The notes under the pieces were generated by a model. It was given only the letters and a program-made list of their open reading frames with translations. It was not told the DNA's origin and did not search any database. 64,000 nucleotides of DNA, taken from contig NZ_JACHDP010000001.1 in NCBI RefSeq assembly GCF_014201145.1, positions 1,550,001 to 1,614,000 of the forward strand, written 5' to 3'. This document shows positions 7,847 to 14,995 of this stretch, one piece after another (position 1 is the first letter of the stretch; each line of letters begins with the position of its first letter). The position numbers and the translations under genes were made by a program. This DNA comes from Micromonospora parathelypteridis (GTDB taxonomy: Bacteria > Actinomycetota > Actinomycetes > Mycobacteriales > Micromonosporaceae).

Positions 7847-8578
7847 GTGGTCGATGTCCTGAGGCTGGAGCCGCTGCTGTTTCCCGCCGAGTTCACCTGC
7901 CACCGTATGCGGGTCCTCGTCAACGGCCTGGACGTCGTGGCGGCGGTGTATCCGCCCGACGGCTTCCATGGCAAACCGGTAGCGGGATTCGCGCCTTCGT
8001 CGTTGCTCGGGCCGGATGGACTCGTTGTCGCCCCGGCAGCACGAGAGATCGCAGTAGGCGGATCGGACACGAGCGAGGACCAACTAACGGTCCGCGTTTC
8101 CCAGTCCGGCTCTGAAGTGATGTGGGACTGCTGGCGCCTGATAGTCATCGACAGGGTGCACATGGAAGGACCAGAGATCGGGCTGGGCATCTTCCGGTTC
8201 GACTCACACGCATACGCCGAGGAGATAGCCCAGGCGACGGGGCGGGCTACCCGAACGTGGCCGGCGCGGTTGGTTGCCGAGGCCCTTGAGGCCAGCTTGT
8301 GGCGTGAGGGGTGGGACCAGGACGGCGGAGCTTGGGTACGCCGCTACGTAGCGATCCGCGCGCCCGAGGATCGTCCCGACGTGGTGGAGATCCGCTACTA
8401 CGCCCGCGACCTGAGCGGGCTGCGTTATGCCCTACCGGGCAGCTACGTCGTGACCTTCCCGGTCGACGATACTGATCCGGCCGTTCAGGCCCAGGCCATC
8501 GCACACCGACTAGGCCACGAGGACCTGAAACCGCTATCGGTCCACCACCCTCATCAACGACGCCGCGGACCGGCCTGA
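7847..8578 (+). CDS. Hypothetical protein, 243 residues
   Basis: From the GTG at 7847 this encodes a soluble protein starting MVDVLRLEPLLFPAEFTCHR. The first half has WDCWRLIVIDRVHMEGPEIG; the second half contains a short YVAIRAPEDRPDVVEIRYYA strand pair. No named motif, signal peptide or membrane segment is visible. It is divergent from the small membrane protein (21-bp gap), leaving little room for separate promoters. The codon bias is typical for the region, supporting that it is real; function unknown. Confidence 0.6.
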   Translation: MVDVLRLEPLLFPAEFTCHRMRVLVNGLDVVAAVYPPDGFHGKPVAGFAPSSLLGPDGLVVAPAAREIAVGGSDTSEDQLTVRVSQSGSEVMWDCWRLIVIDRVHMEGPEIGLGIFRFDSHAYAEEIAQATGRATRTWPARLVAEALEASLWREGWDQDGGAWVRRYVAIRAPEDRPDVVEIRYYARDLSGLRYALPGSYVVTFPVDDTDPAVQAQAIAHRLGHEDLKPLSVHHPHQRRRGPA

Positions 8579-8751
8579 TCCGCCGTCCACGGAGCGCTTC
8601 GTGTGGAAACCGTGGCGCAGCGGCAGCGGTGGCGTCCGGGCGACCGTCTCCTCGCCTCCCGGTGCTGCGGCACCCTGCCGGGCGAGCACGACCGCTGCCG
8701 AAAGAGAGAAGGGACACTCCCGGAGGCCCGTTGACATGTGTTTCGGTGCAG

Positions 8752-8765
8752 TGACAGCGTTGTCA
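8752..8765. promoter_or_regulatory. LacI-family-type operator upstream of the GH31 gene
   Basis: TGACAGCGTTGTCA has perfect 5-bp arms (TGACA/TGTCA) and a central CG step, the shape typical of LacI-family operators controlling sugar genes in actinomycetes. It lies 37 bp before the TTG start. A TTGACA hexamer at 8731-8736 just upstream could be the -35 box, with the operator overlapping the -10 region. No LacI gene is in the window, so the regulator would act in trans. Confidence 0.6.
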
Positions 8766-8802
8766 TCGACTCATTTCTTCCATATGAGACGAGGAGCGCA
8801 TC

Positions 8803-11601
8803 TTGCTCTATCGGGATTCACGCCGCCGCAGCGCGACAGCAGCCGCCGCAGCCGGCATTCTCATCACGGGGCTGATCCTCGCTCCGTCCGCGCCGGCCCA
8901 GGCAAACAAGCACAAGGCGCAAGACGGAGCCGTTCGGTCGGGCGACGCACGTTTCGAGGTGCTGTCCCCGACCCTGATCCGCACCGAGTACCAGAAGGAC
9001 GGCAAGTTCACCGACGCCGCCACCTTCAACGCCATCGGGCGCGATGACTTCTCCCGTACGCGCTTCACCAAGCACGTCGAGCACGGCTGGCTCACCATCG
9101 AGACCGATGCGATGACGTTGCGTTACCGGGTCGGCTCGGGCACGTTCACCGCCGACAACCTCACCGTGCAGCTCAAGACCGGCAAGCAGGTCGTGCAGGG
9201 CCAGCCCTGGGCCGGCCACACGGCTCCGGACTGCGCGTTCGGCGCGCTCTGCGAGGCCGAATCGCTGCAGTTGAACGGTCCCGGTGTGGCCACCGACCAC
9301 CGGGGATTCACCGGACGCGGCTTCGCGGCCGGTTTCGCCTCGTCCGGCGACTCGGTCACGTTCGCGCTCGATGCTCCAGCAGCCGGCACGAAGCAGCTCA
9401 CCGTCCGCTACGCCAACAGCGCCGGCGGCGACGGCCAGACCGTGGACCGCACCCTGACGGTTCAGGTCGACGGCGACGCCGGCCACACGCTGACGCTGCC
9501 GCCCACCGCGAACTGGGACACCTGGGGCACGGCCAACGTGCCGGTCGACCTCACCGCGGGCCGGCACGAGATCAGCGTCGTGCGCGGTCCCAACGACTCC
9601 GGCAACGTGAACGTCGACAGCCTCGCGGTGGTCAACCCGGGTGACTCGTTCCCGGAGCCGGCCACGCCCCAGCCGCAGCCCCTGCGGTTCGGCACGCTGG
9701 GAGAGGCCGAGACCGGCGCGCTGACCGGCGGTGCGAAGCCCGCGAACGACCACAACGGCGCTTCCGGTACGGGATTCCTGGCCGGCCTGGAAAGCACCAC
9801 GTCCAGTGACGCGCTCACCGTGACGGATGTTCCGTCCACGGGTCGCTACCAGGTGCAGATCCGCTACGCCAACGGCCAGGCCGGCTCCCAGCCGAGCCAG
9901 GCGCGCACCATGTCGGTCAGGGCGGGTACGGCGGCGCCGGTCACGGCGACCCTTCCGCCGACCAGCGGGTGGGACTACTGGAACACCGTTGCCGTCCCGG
10001 TCCACCTCAACCGCGGCACCAACACCGTGACGCTGGGTTGTCCCACCGATGCCAGCTGCAACGTCAATGTGGACACGGTCGCCGTCACCAGCGCGGCCTC
10101 CCCGCTGCTCGCCCCGCACGCGCCGCTCGGCGGCTACCGCCGGGGTCTGGACGGCGTGTCCGGTGCCGCACTCACCGCTCCGGGCCTGCTCTACCAGGAC
10201 GGCTGGTACCTGCTCGACGACTCGGCCTCGGCCCTGAGCAACACCAAGCCCCGGCCCGCCGCGGAGCAGGACGGCTACGTCTTCGCGTACGGGCAGGACT
10301 TCAACCGTGGCCTGAAGGACCTGTCGACCCTGACCGGACCCACGAAGCTGCTGCCGAAGTGGGCATACGGGGTGTGGTACTCCGAGTACTACGACCGCAC
10401 CGCGACCGAATTCCAGGACCTCGTCGCCCGGGCCAAGGCCGAGGGCGTGCCGCTGGACACGCTTGTCCTCGACACCGACATCAAGGCGCCGGACAAGTGG
10501 AACGGCTGGAGCATCGACCCCACCCGGATCCCCGACCCGAAGGCGTTCTTCGACTGGGCCAAGAAGCAGGGCCTGCACACCGGCATCAACATCCACCCGA
10601 GCATCCTCGGCTCGGACCCGAAGTTCGCGAAGGCGCAGGCCACCGCGAAGGGCAAGCTGCAGCGCGTCGGCTGCAACGGCGGTGCCGACTGCTACGCGTT
10701 CGACTTCGGCGACCCGGACCAGCTCAAGGCGTACATGCAGCTCCACGACGAGATGCTGCCGAAGGGCAGCAAGGGCCCGGACCTCTGGTGGTTGGACTGG
10801 TGCTGCGACAACACGAAGTCCTCCCTCGCCGGGGTGACCGGGGACGCGTGGATCAACCAGCAGTACGCCGACAAGACCGGTTTCGCGTTCTCCCGGGCGT
10901 ACGGCTCGTTGCAGGCGGGCGGCTACAGCAGCCCGACCCCGGTGTCGACCGGACCGTGGGCTGACAAGCGCACCACGCTGCACTTCACCGGTGACACCAC
11001 CTCCAACTGGCAGACGCTGCAGATGGAGGTCGGCTACACGCCGGGCGAGTCGGCCGCGACCGGGCTGGCCGCGGTCAGCCACGACATCGGCGGGCACACG
11101 GGCGGCCTGCAGGAGCCGGGCACCGAACCGGGCAGCACGAAGCTGCCCGACGACCTCTACGCCCGGTGGGTTCAGTTCGGTACGTTCCAGCCGATCGACC
11201 GGCTGCACTCCAACCACAGCGACCGGCTGCCCTGGCAGTACGGCCCGGAGGCGAACGCGTCGGCCAAGAAGTTCCTCAACCTGCGGAAGGAGCTGCAGCC
11301 GTACACCTACGCCGCAGCCCAGGAGGCCACCCGCACGGGTACGCCCATCGTCCGCTCGATGTACCTGGCCTACCCGAATGAGCAGGCCGCGTACGCCACC
11401 GCCGGTTCCGAGTACCTCTACGGCCCGGACTACCTGGTGGCACCGGTGACGACGCCGGGCAACACCGCCACGACGTCGGTGTGGTTCCCGCCGGGCAACA
11501 GCTGGACCGACATCTTCACCGGGAAGACGTACCGGGGCGGCACCACGCAGAACATCACCACCACGCTGGACACCATGCCGGTGTTCAAGAAGAAGCACTG
11601 A
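8803..11601 (+). CDS. Secreted glycoside hydrolase family 31 enzyme with two CBM35-like domains
   Basis: A 932-residue exported enzyme. The TTG start at 8803 is chosen because GAGGAG lies 6 bases upstream and the product then begins with a signal peptide (ATAAAAAGILITGLILAPSA, cleavage near PAQA). Two repeated carbohydrate-binding modules follow (about 140-285 and 300-440; each has FAAGF/FLAGL, an RYAN strand and a WD.WNTV or WDTWGTA block). The GH31 barrel (about 500-930) carries the likely nucleophile Asp665 in WWLDWCCD and acid/base Asp731 in HFTGDTTSNW. GH31 members cleave alpha-glucosides, alpha-xylosides or alpha-galactosides; which applies is not clear. A LacI-type operator precedes it and a strong hairpin follows. 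Confidence 0.9.
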   Translation: MLYRDSRRRSATAAAAAGILITGLILAPSAPAQANKHKAQDGAVRSGDARFEVLSPTLIRTEYQKDGKFTDAATFNAIGRDDFSRTRFTKHVEHGWLTIETDAMTLRYRVGSGTFTADNLTVQLKTGKQVVQGQPWAGHTAPDCAFGALCEAESLQLNGPGVATDHRGFTGRGFAAGFASSGDSVTFALDAPAAGTKQLTVRYANSAGGDGQTVDRTLTVQVDGDAGHTLTLPPTANWDTWGTANVPVDLTAGRHEISVVRGPNDSGNVNVDSLAVVNPGDSFPEPATPQPQPLRFGTLGEAETGALTGGAKPANDHNGASGTGFLAGLESTTSSDALTVTDVPSTGRYQVQIRYANGQAGSQPSQARTMSVRAGTAAPVTATLPPTSGWDYWNTVAVPVHLNRGTNTVTLGCPTDASCNVNVDTVAVTSAASPLLAPHAPLGGYRRGLDGVSGAALTAPGLLYQDGWYLLDDSASALSNTKPRPAAEQDGYVFAYGQDFNRGLKDLSTLTGPTKLLPKWAYGVWYSEYYDRTATEFQDLVARAKAEGVPLDTLVLDTDIKAPDKWNGWSIDPTRIPDPKAFFDWAKKQGLHTGINIHPSILGSDPKFAKAQATAKGKLQRVGCNGGADCYAFDFGDPDQLKAYMQLHDEMLPKGSKGPDLWWLDWCCDNTKSSLAGVTGDAWINQQYADKTGFAFSRAYGSLQAGGYSSPTPVSTGPWADKRTTLHFTGDTTSNWQTLQMEVGYTPGESAATGLAAVSHDIGGHTGGLQEPGTEPGSTKLPDDLYARWVQFGTFQPIDRLHSNHSDRLPWQYGPEANASAKKFLNLRKELQPYTYAAAQEATRTGTPIVRSMYLAYPNEQAAYATAGSEYLYGPDYLVAPVTTPGNTATTSVWFPPGNSWTDIFTGKTYRGGTTQNITTTLDTMPVFKKKH

Positions 11602-11642
11602 CGGTCGCCAGCCTTGCGGGGCTAGCTTCCTGAGATCCAGAC

Positions 11643-11674
11643 ACCGGCCGGGTGGGGCAACCCACCCGGCCGGT
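11643..11674 (+). terminator. Strong 14-bp hairpin after GH31 gene
   Basis: ACCGGCCGGGTGGG (11643-11656) pairs perfectly with CCCACCCGGCCGGT (11661-11674) around a GCAA tetraloop. It starts 41 bases after the GH31 stop. No T-run follows, as usual in actinomycetes. It also sits just before the end of the convergent small gene at 11693 and may serve both. Confidence 0.8.
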
Positions 11675-11692
11675 TCGCTCGCTGGACCCGAC

Positions 11693-11968
11693 TCAGAGTC
11701 GACGTGACCGGCGAGGGCGGCGGGCCAGCGACAACCACCCGAGGAACCTGGCGTGCATCGCGCGCAGGTCCGGGCGCAGCCCCAGCCCGTACACGTCGTC
11801 GATCGCCTCCTGCATCGACGCGGCCAGGTAGAACGCCAGCGCGATCGAATGACCGTAGAACTCGGCCACGAGGTGAAGCTGAGCCGGGCCACACGGCCAG
11901 GGGGCAGCGCAGTTGCGGCACAGCCACGCCGGACGCATCGGCAGGTGCGGGCGAGGGCGGGCGGTCAT
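11693..11968 (-). CDS. Small Cys-containing protein of DUF397/XRE neighbourhoods
   Basis: A 91-residue protein starting MTARPRPHLPMRPAWLCRNC. It has a CRNCAAPWPC cluster near residue 17 (possible metal site), then a helical region with AEFYGHSIALAFYLAASMQE and a basic tail. Proteins of this pattern are frequent beside XRE/DUF397 genes in actinomycetes, where some databases label them flavin reductase without evidence; I would not adopt that name. Its ATG overlaps the stop of the upstream gene (ATGA), implying translational coupling with the frameshifted gene at 11965-12419. Function unknown. Confidence 0.65.
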   Translation of the reverse strand: MTARPRPHLPMRPAWLCRNCAAPWPCGPAQLHLVAEFYGHSIALAFYLAASMQEAIDDVYGLGLRPDLRAMHARFLGWLSLARRPRRSRRL

Positions 11969-12419
11969 CCCACCCTCACCGGACCTCGGCGGACGCGTCG
12001 GCGTCTGGCGGGCGTCGTCAGCACGGCAGGCAGGGCTTGCAACCGCACGCCCGCCCGCATCACGTACAACTCGCGTCGCGCCACCGCGTCGCCCGCCGCG
12101 TTCAGCTCGTACCCCTCGATCCACACCCACCCGTCGTACGTGTGCCGCTCCGGCAACTCGCGGATGACACGCACGAAGATCGGGCGCAGGAACTGCACGC
12201 TCGCGGCAGTGGCCAGGTAGACCACGTCGCCGGCCTTCATCGTCCCGATCACCGCAACCCCCAGGGGTACGCGGAAGCGCGGCTCGCGCCCGAACGCCGG
12301 TAGGACGAAGACCCCGCCCCGAGCGGCCACGGCTCGTAGACGGCGATCGGAGCATCCGGGTTCGCGGGCCGCGGGCTTGCCGGCTTGGGCTCGGGCTTGT
12401 CGGGCTTGTCGTCGGGCAC
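11965..12419 (-). pseudogene. Small protein gene with an apparent frameshift at a G-rich run
   Basis: Two overlapping reverse frames look like halves of one protein. The upstream half, from the GTG at 12419 with GGGGAG just before it, reads to YEPWPLGAG and then degenerates before a stop at 12249. The downstream half, in the -1 frame, reads FVLPAFGREPRFRVPLGVAV and continues through MKAGDVVYLATAASVQFLRP to a normal end at 11965. The join falls at GGGGCGGGG (12312-12320). One added base, or a -1 ribosomal slip, would restore a protein of about 151 residues. Alternatively translation starts at the internal ATG at 12240, giving 91 residues. The 3' end is ATGA-coupled to the next gene, so that part at least is probably expressed. 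No known domain is recognised. Confidence 0.55.
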
Positions 12420-12658
12420 GGTCTCCCCTGCACCGTTGGGAAGGGGCCGCTCCCGTGAGTGCTCGCCCGACGGGAGCGGCCCCGCTGCGAACACGACCGC
12501 CGGGTCTCGTGGTCCCTGCCAGCCGCGCCGCCTGGTGACACTCTGCTGTGGAGACGACTACGCTCGGAAGGCGCTTACGGCGTCCGGGCTGAGCTGGCGG
12601 AACAGGCTCCAGGCCTGTGGTGCCCCGGGTAGTCGATCTCCGACTTGAGGAGCGTTGC

Positions 12659-13465
12659 GTGGCTGATGTGCCGAGTCCCCTCGCGGACTTCATCGTGAGC
12701 GAGATCCGCCGCGCTCGCGGAGCATCCGGGATGACGCAAGAGGCGTTCGGCCGGGCAGCGGGCTTCAGCGCTTCGCATGTCAGCGCCGTGGAGAGCAGCA
12801 CCCGTGCACTGACGATGGACTTCATCCGCGGAGCGGACCGCGCCTTCAGTAACGACGGGCTGTTCGGACGCCTGGTGGTGAAACTCGGCGCACCGTCATG
12901 GTTTCTGCCGTGGCTGGACGCCGAGCGCGGCGCGCGACAGCTTCGGCTCTTCGAACCACTACTGATTCCGGGCCTACTCCAGACCGAGAACTACGCCCGC
13001 GTGGTGATGCGCTTGAACGACCTCATGTCGGCAACGGAGGTAGACCAGCAGGTGAGCGCCCGCATGAGCCGGCACAAGATCCTCACCGGTGACACACCCC
13101 CGCAGGTGGTGGCTGTGCTGGATGAGTCCACGCTTCGCCGCGCCAGCGACGAGCATGCGGGCATCATGGCCGAGCAGATCGCCCACCTCATCGCCGTGGC
13201 TGAGTTGCCCCACGTTCACGTGCACGTGATTCCGGCAGATGCCGGTCTCCACATCGGGCTGTCCGGGCCGTTCGCGCTGGCGCGAGCCGGCGACGGAGCC
13301 TGGGTTGGGCACCTCGAAAATCAGCTAGGCGGGATCGTGGTCGATAACGAAGATGAACTACATACTCTTCAGACGAGGTGGGAGAACGTTCGAAACGAAG
13401 CGCTCCCGCGCCGGCAGTCCAACGAGCTGATGAAGGAAGTGCACAGCGATCATGGACCTCACTAA
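12659..13465 (+). CDS. XRE-family regulator with DUF5753 domain
   Basis: A 268-residue protein from the GTG at 12659, which has GAGGAG 7 bases upstream (an in-frame start at 12617 lacks one). Residues 8-65 form the helix-turn-helix (MTQEAFGRAAGFSASHVSAV). The rest is DUF5753, with hallmarks LLIPGLLQTENYARVVM near residue 105, VVAVLDESTLRR near 145 and HVHVHVIPADAG near 190. In actinomycetes such regulators are nearly always followed by a DUF397 gene, as here; a few are studied as development or antibiotic regulators (BldB/WhiJ systems), with DUF397 proteins acting as antagonists. Its end overlaps the DUF397 gene by 14 bp. Confidence 0.9.
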   Translation: MADVPSPLADFIVSEIRRARGASGMTQEAFGRAAGFSASHVSAVESSTRALTMDFIRGADRAFSNDGLFGRLVVKLGAPSWFLPWLDAERGARQLRLFEPLLIPGLLQTENYARVVMRLNDLMSATEVDQQVSARMSRHKILTGDTPPQVVAVLDESTLRRASDEHAGIMAEQIAHLIAVAELPHVHVHVIPADAGLHIGLSGPFALARAGDGAWVGHLENQLGGIVVDNEDELHTLQTRWENVRNEALPRRQSNELMKEVHSDHGPH

Positions 13466-13643
13466 CGCCACCTGGCGCAAGTCCCGGCGCAGCGGTTCGT
13501 CGGGGGGCAACTGCGTCGAGGTCGCCGACAACCTGCCCGGCGTCATCGGCGTCCGGGACAGCAAGGACCCTTCCGGCCCGGCCCTGGCCTTCGGTCCAGC
13601 GGCCTGGCGGGCGTTCGTCGCCCAGCTTGCCGAGCGGCCGTAA
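13452..13643 (+). CDS. DUF397 protein, copy 1
   Basis: A 63-residue protein: MDLTNATWRKSRRSGSSGGN, then CVEVA, LPGVIGVRDSKDP and W(R)AFVAQL, the full DUF397 signature. It overlaps the XRE/DUF5753 gene by 14 bp in another frame, so the two are translationally linked. DUF397 partners of XRE regulators are thought to modulate the regulator, by analogy to WhiJ-type pairs. It differs from copy 2 at about 20 residues. Confidence 0.9.
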   Translation: MDLTNATWRKSRRSGSSGGNCVEVADNLPGVIGVRDSKDPSGPALAFGPAAWRAFVAQLAERP

Positions 13644-13763
13644 CCAGCGCTAGGCGCGCGAAGGGCTTCGCGCCGGATAAAACGCTGCAATCGACCTCGT
13701 CCCAGATCACCGCGCCACCGCGCCGGCAGTCCATCGACCCGCTGAAGGAAGTTGAGAGCCATC

Positions 13764-13955
13764 ATGGACCTCAGTAACGCCCGGTGGCGCAAGTCCACCC
13801 GCAGCGGCGCGAGCGGCGGGAACTGCGTCGAGGTGGCAACCGACCTGCCCGGTGTTGTGGCCGTCCGTGACTCGAAGGACGTCGCCAGACCGGCATTGAC
13901 CTTCTCCCCCGCTGCTTGGTCCGCGTTCGTCGCCCAGGTCATCGAGCGGCCGTAA
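13764..13955 (+). CDS. DUF397 protein, copy 2
   Basis: A 63-residue paralogue of copy 1: MDLSNARWRKSTRSGASGGN, CVEVATDLPGVVAVRDSKD, then FSPAAWSAFVAQVIERP. The ATG at 13764 aligns with the copy 1 start; an in-frame ATG at 13752 lies in the fossil regulator sequence. The gap of 120 bp from copy 1 contains no second regulator, only remains of its C terminus, so this copy shares the upstream XRE regulator. Retention of an intact frame and all signature residues suggests selection. Confidence 0.85.
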   Translation: MDLSNARWRKSTRSGASGGNCVEVATDLPGVVAVRDSKDVARPALTFSPAAWSAFVAQVIERP

Positions 13956-14504
13956 TCGGCGCAGCAGACCGCAACGACGCACCGCCGAAGCCTTAGCAAG
14001 GTGAGGATGCTTGCCTGGTTGGCTAACGCTCCCCGAGGTAACGGCGGGCAAGTCGCCTGATCATGGACTCACCGACGGCGGATGGCCGTTTGGAAGGGTC
14101 CCTTCTACCTGCACTGGAGCTGCCGCAGACGTCACCTGCGCTTCCCAGCCCTCATTCCGAAGAGTGGCGGCGAGCTGAAGCCACGACGCCGAATGCTGCT
14201 GGTGCCACCGTCGTCGAGCCTCATCCATGACGTCATGGTCTTGGACCCCATCCCTGGCTCCGCAACAGGGCTACCAGGTGGGTGACTAACTGAGTGACGA
14301 TCGGTGCGGACACCGGTGGACCAACACTGACGAGGGCGGACCGCGCTTCCAGGTCAAGGGCCACAGTGCAGCTCACGTGGCGGTGCTGGTTGCTCGGGGT
14401 CAAGGAGTCGTCCCCGCTCGTACCTGGCGGTTGCGACGCGGCGCCGAGGGCACTTCGGATCAACGGAGGCTTTCTCATCGCAACTGGGGTGCCAGACTGC
14501 CTGG
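13956..14504. other. 549-bp stretch without a convincing gene
   Basis: No frame here shows recognisable protein sequence. The best candidate is a 55-codon frame at 14063-14230 (+) reading LPSPHSEEWRRAEATTPNAA in its middle, with no ribosome-binding site; it could be a gene remnant. No tRNA, strong palindrome or operator-like repeat was seen. The promoter of the VOC gene at 14505 must lie near its right end. Confidence 0.4.
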
Positions 14505-14837
14505 ATGACCGAACGCCTCGCGCCTGTCCTGCGGACCACGGACGCGGATGCCGCCGCGACTTGGTACGCCCGCCTTGGTTTCTTGCGGCAGTGGGAGCAC
14601 CGGTTCGCCCCTGACTTGCCGCTCTACGTGAGCATCGTCCGGGGCGGCGTTGAGATCCATCTGTCGGAGCACACCGGGGATGCCCGGCCGGGGACACTGT
14701 TGTACCTGTACGTCGACGACATCGATGCCGCAGCGGCAGCCTGCGGCGTGGGCACCGTCGGGCAGAAGGACTGGGGACGCGAATTTGAGGTGGTAGACCC
14801 GGACGGCAATCGCCTCCGCATCGGTGCAGCACGATGA
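14505..14837 (+). CDS. VOC / glyoxalase-bleomycin-resistance superfamily protein
   Basis: A 110-residue single-module VOC protein. It begins LAPVLRTTDADAAATWYARL, with the strand-helix start and the WYARLGF motif, then VEIHLSEHTGD and a C-terminal FEVVDPDGNRLRIG. His (in EIHLS) and Glu (in FEVVDPDGN) sit at usual metal-ligand positions. Length and the RFAPDLPLYVSI insertion fit the bleomycin-resistance-like branch, which binds drugs or acts as a small metalloenzyme after dimerising. Substrate unknown. It is followed 158 bp later by the STAND ATPase gene, with no sign of co-transcription. Confidence 0.8.
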   Translation: MTERLAPVLRTTDADAAATWYARLGFLRQWEHRFAPDLPLYVSIVRGGVEIHLSEHTGDARPGTLLYLYVDDIDAAAAACGVGTVGQKDWGREFEVVDPDGNRLRIGAAR

Positions 14838-14995
14838 GCCGGGGTCGGTGAAGCTGCCGACAAGGGCTGTGGGCAGTCCTGGGCCGCTTGGGCCGTCATC
14901 GGGCCGTCAGACGTCGAGCAATACGGGGTCGGGCCTCGGCGATATCTACGTGTGACACTGCTATGCGTCCGGGTCGCGGTTGCCGGAGGTGTTCT

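Larger units (their letters stand above)
13406..13955 (+). repeat. Tandem duplication carrying two DUF397 genes
   Basis: Segments 13406-13643 and 13718-13955 align without gaps at an offset of 312 bp. Each begins with CCGCGCCGGCAGTCCA, passes through the 3' end of the XRE gene and the DUF397 start, and ends at the DUF397 stop (GAGCGGCCGTAA). In the second unit the part before the DUF397 start still reads, in the old XRE frame, RRQSIDPLKEVESHHGPQ then stop, against RRQSNELMKEVHSDHGPH then stop in the real gene. It is a fossil of the regulator's C terminus, which shows the direction of the duplication. Confidence 0.85.

Noticed and set aside
8818..11892. 1024-codon reverse-strand open frame opposite the GH31 gene
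   Set aside because: It is the antisense shadow of a well-supported secreted enzyme; its translation is Arg/Gly/Val-rich with no domain.
14063..14230. 55-codon forward ORF in the 14.0-14.5 kb gap
   Set aside because: No ribosome-binding site, no family likeness, and composition of a chance frame; kept only as a note in the gap entry.
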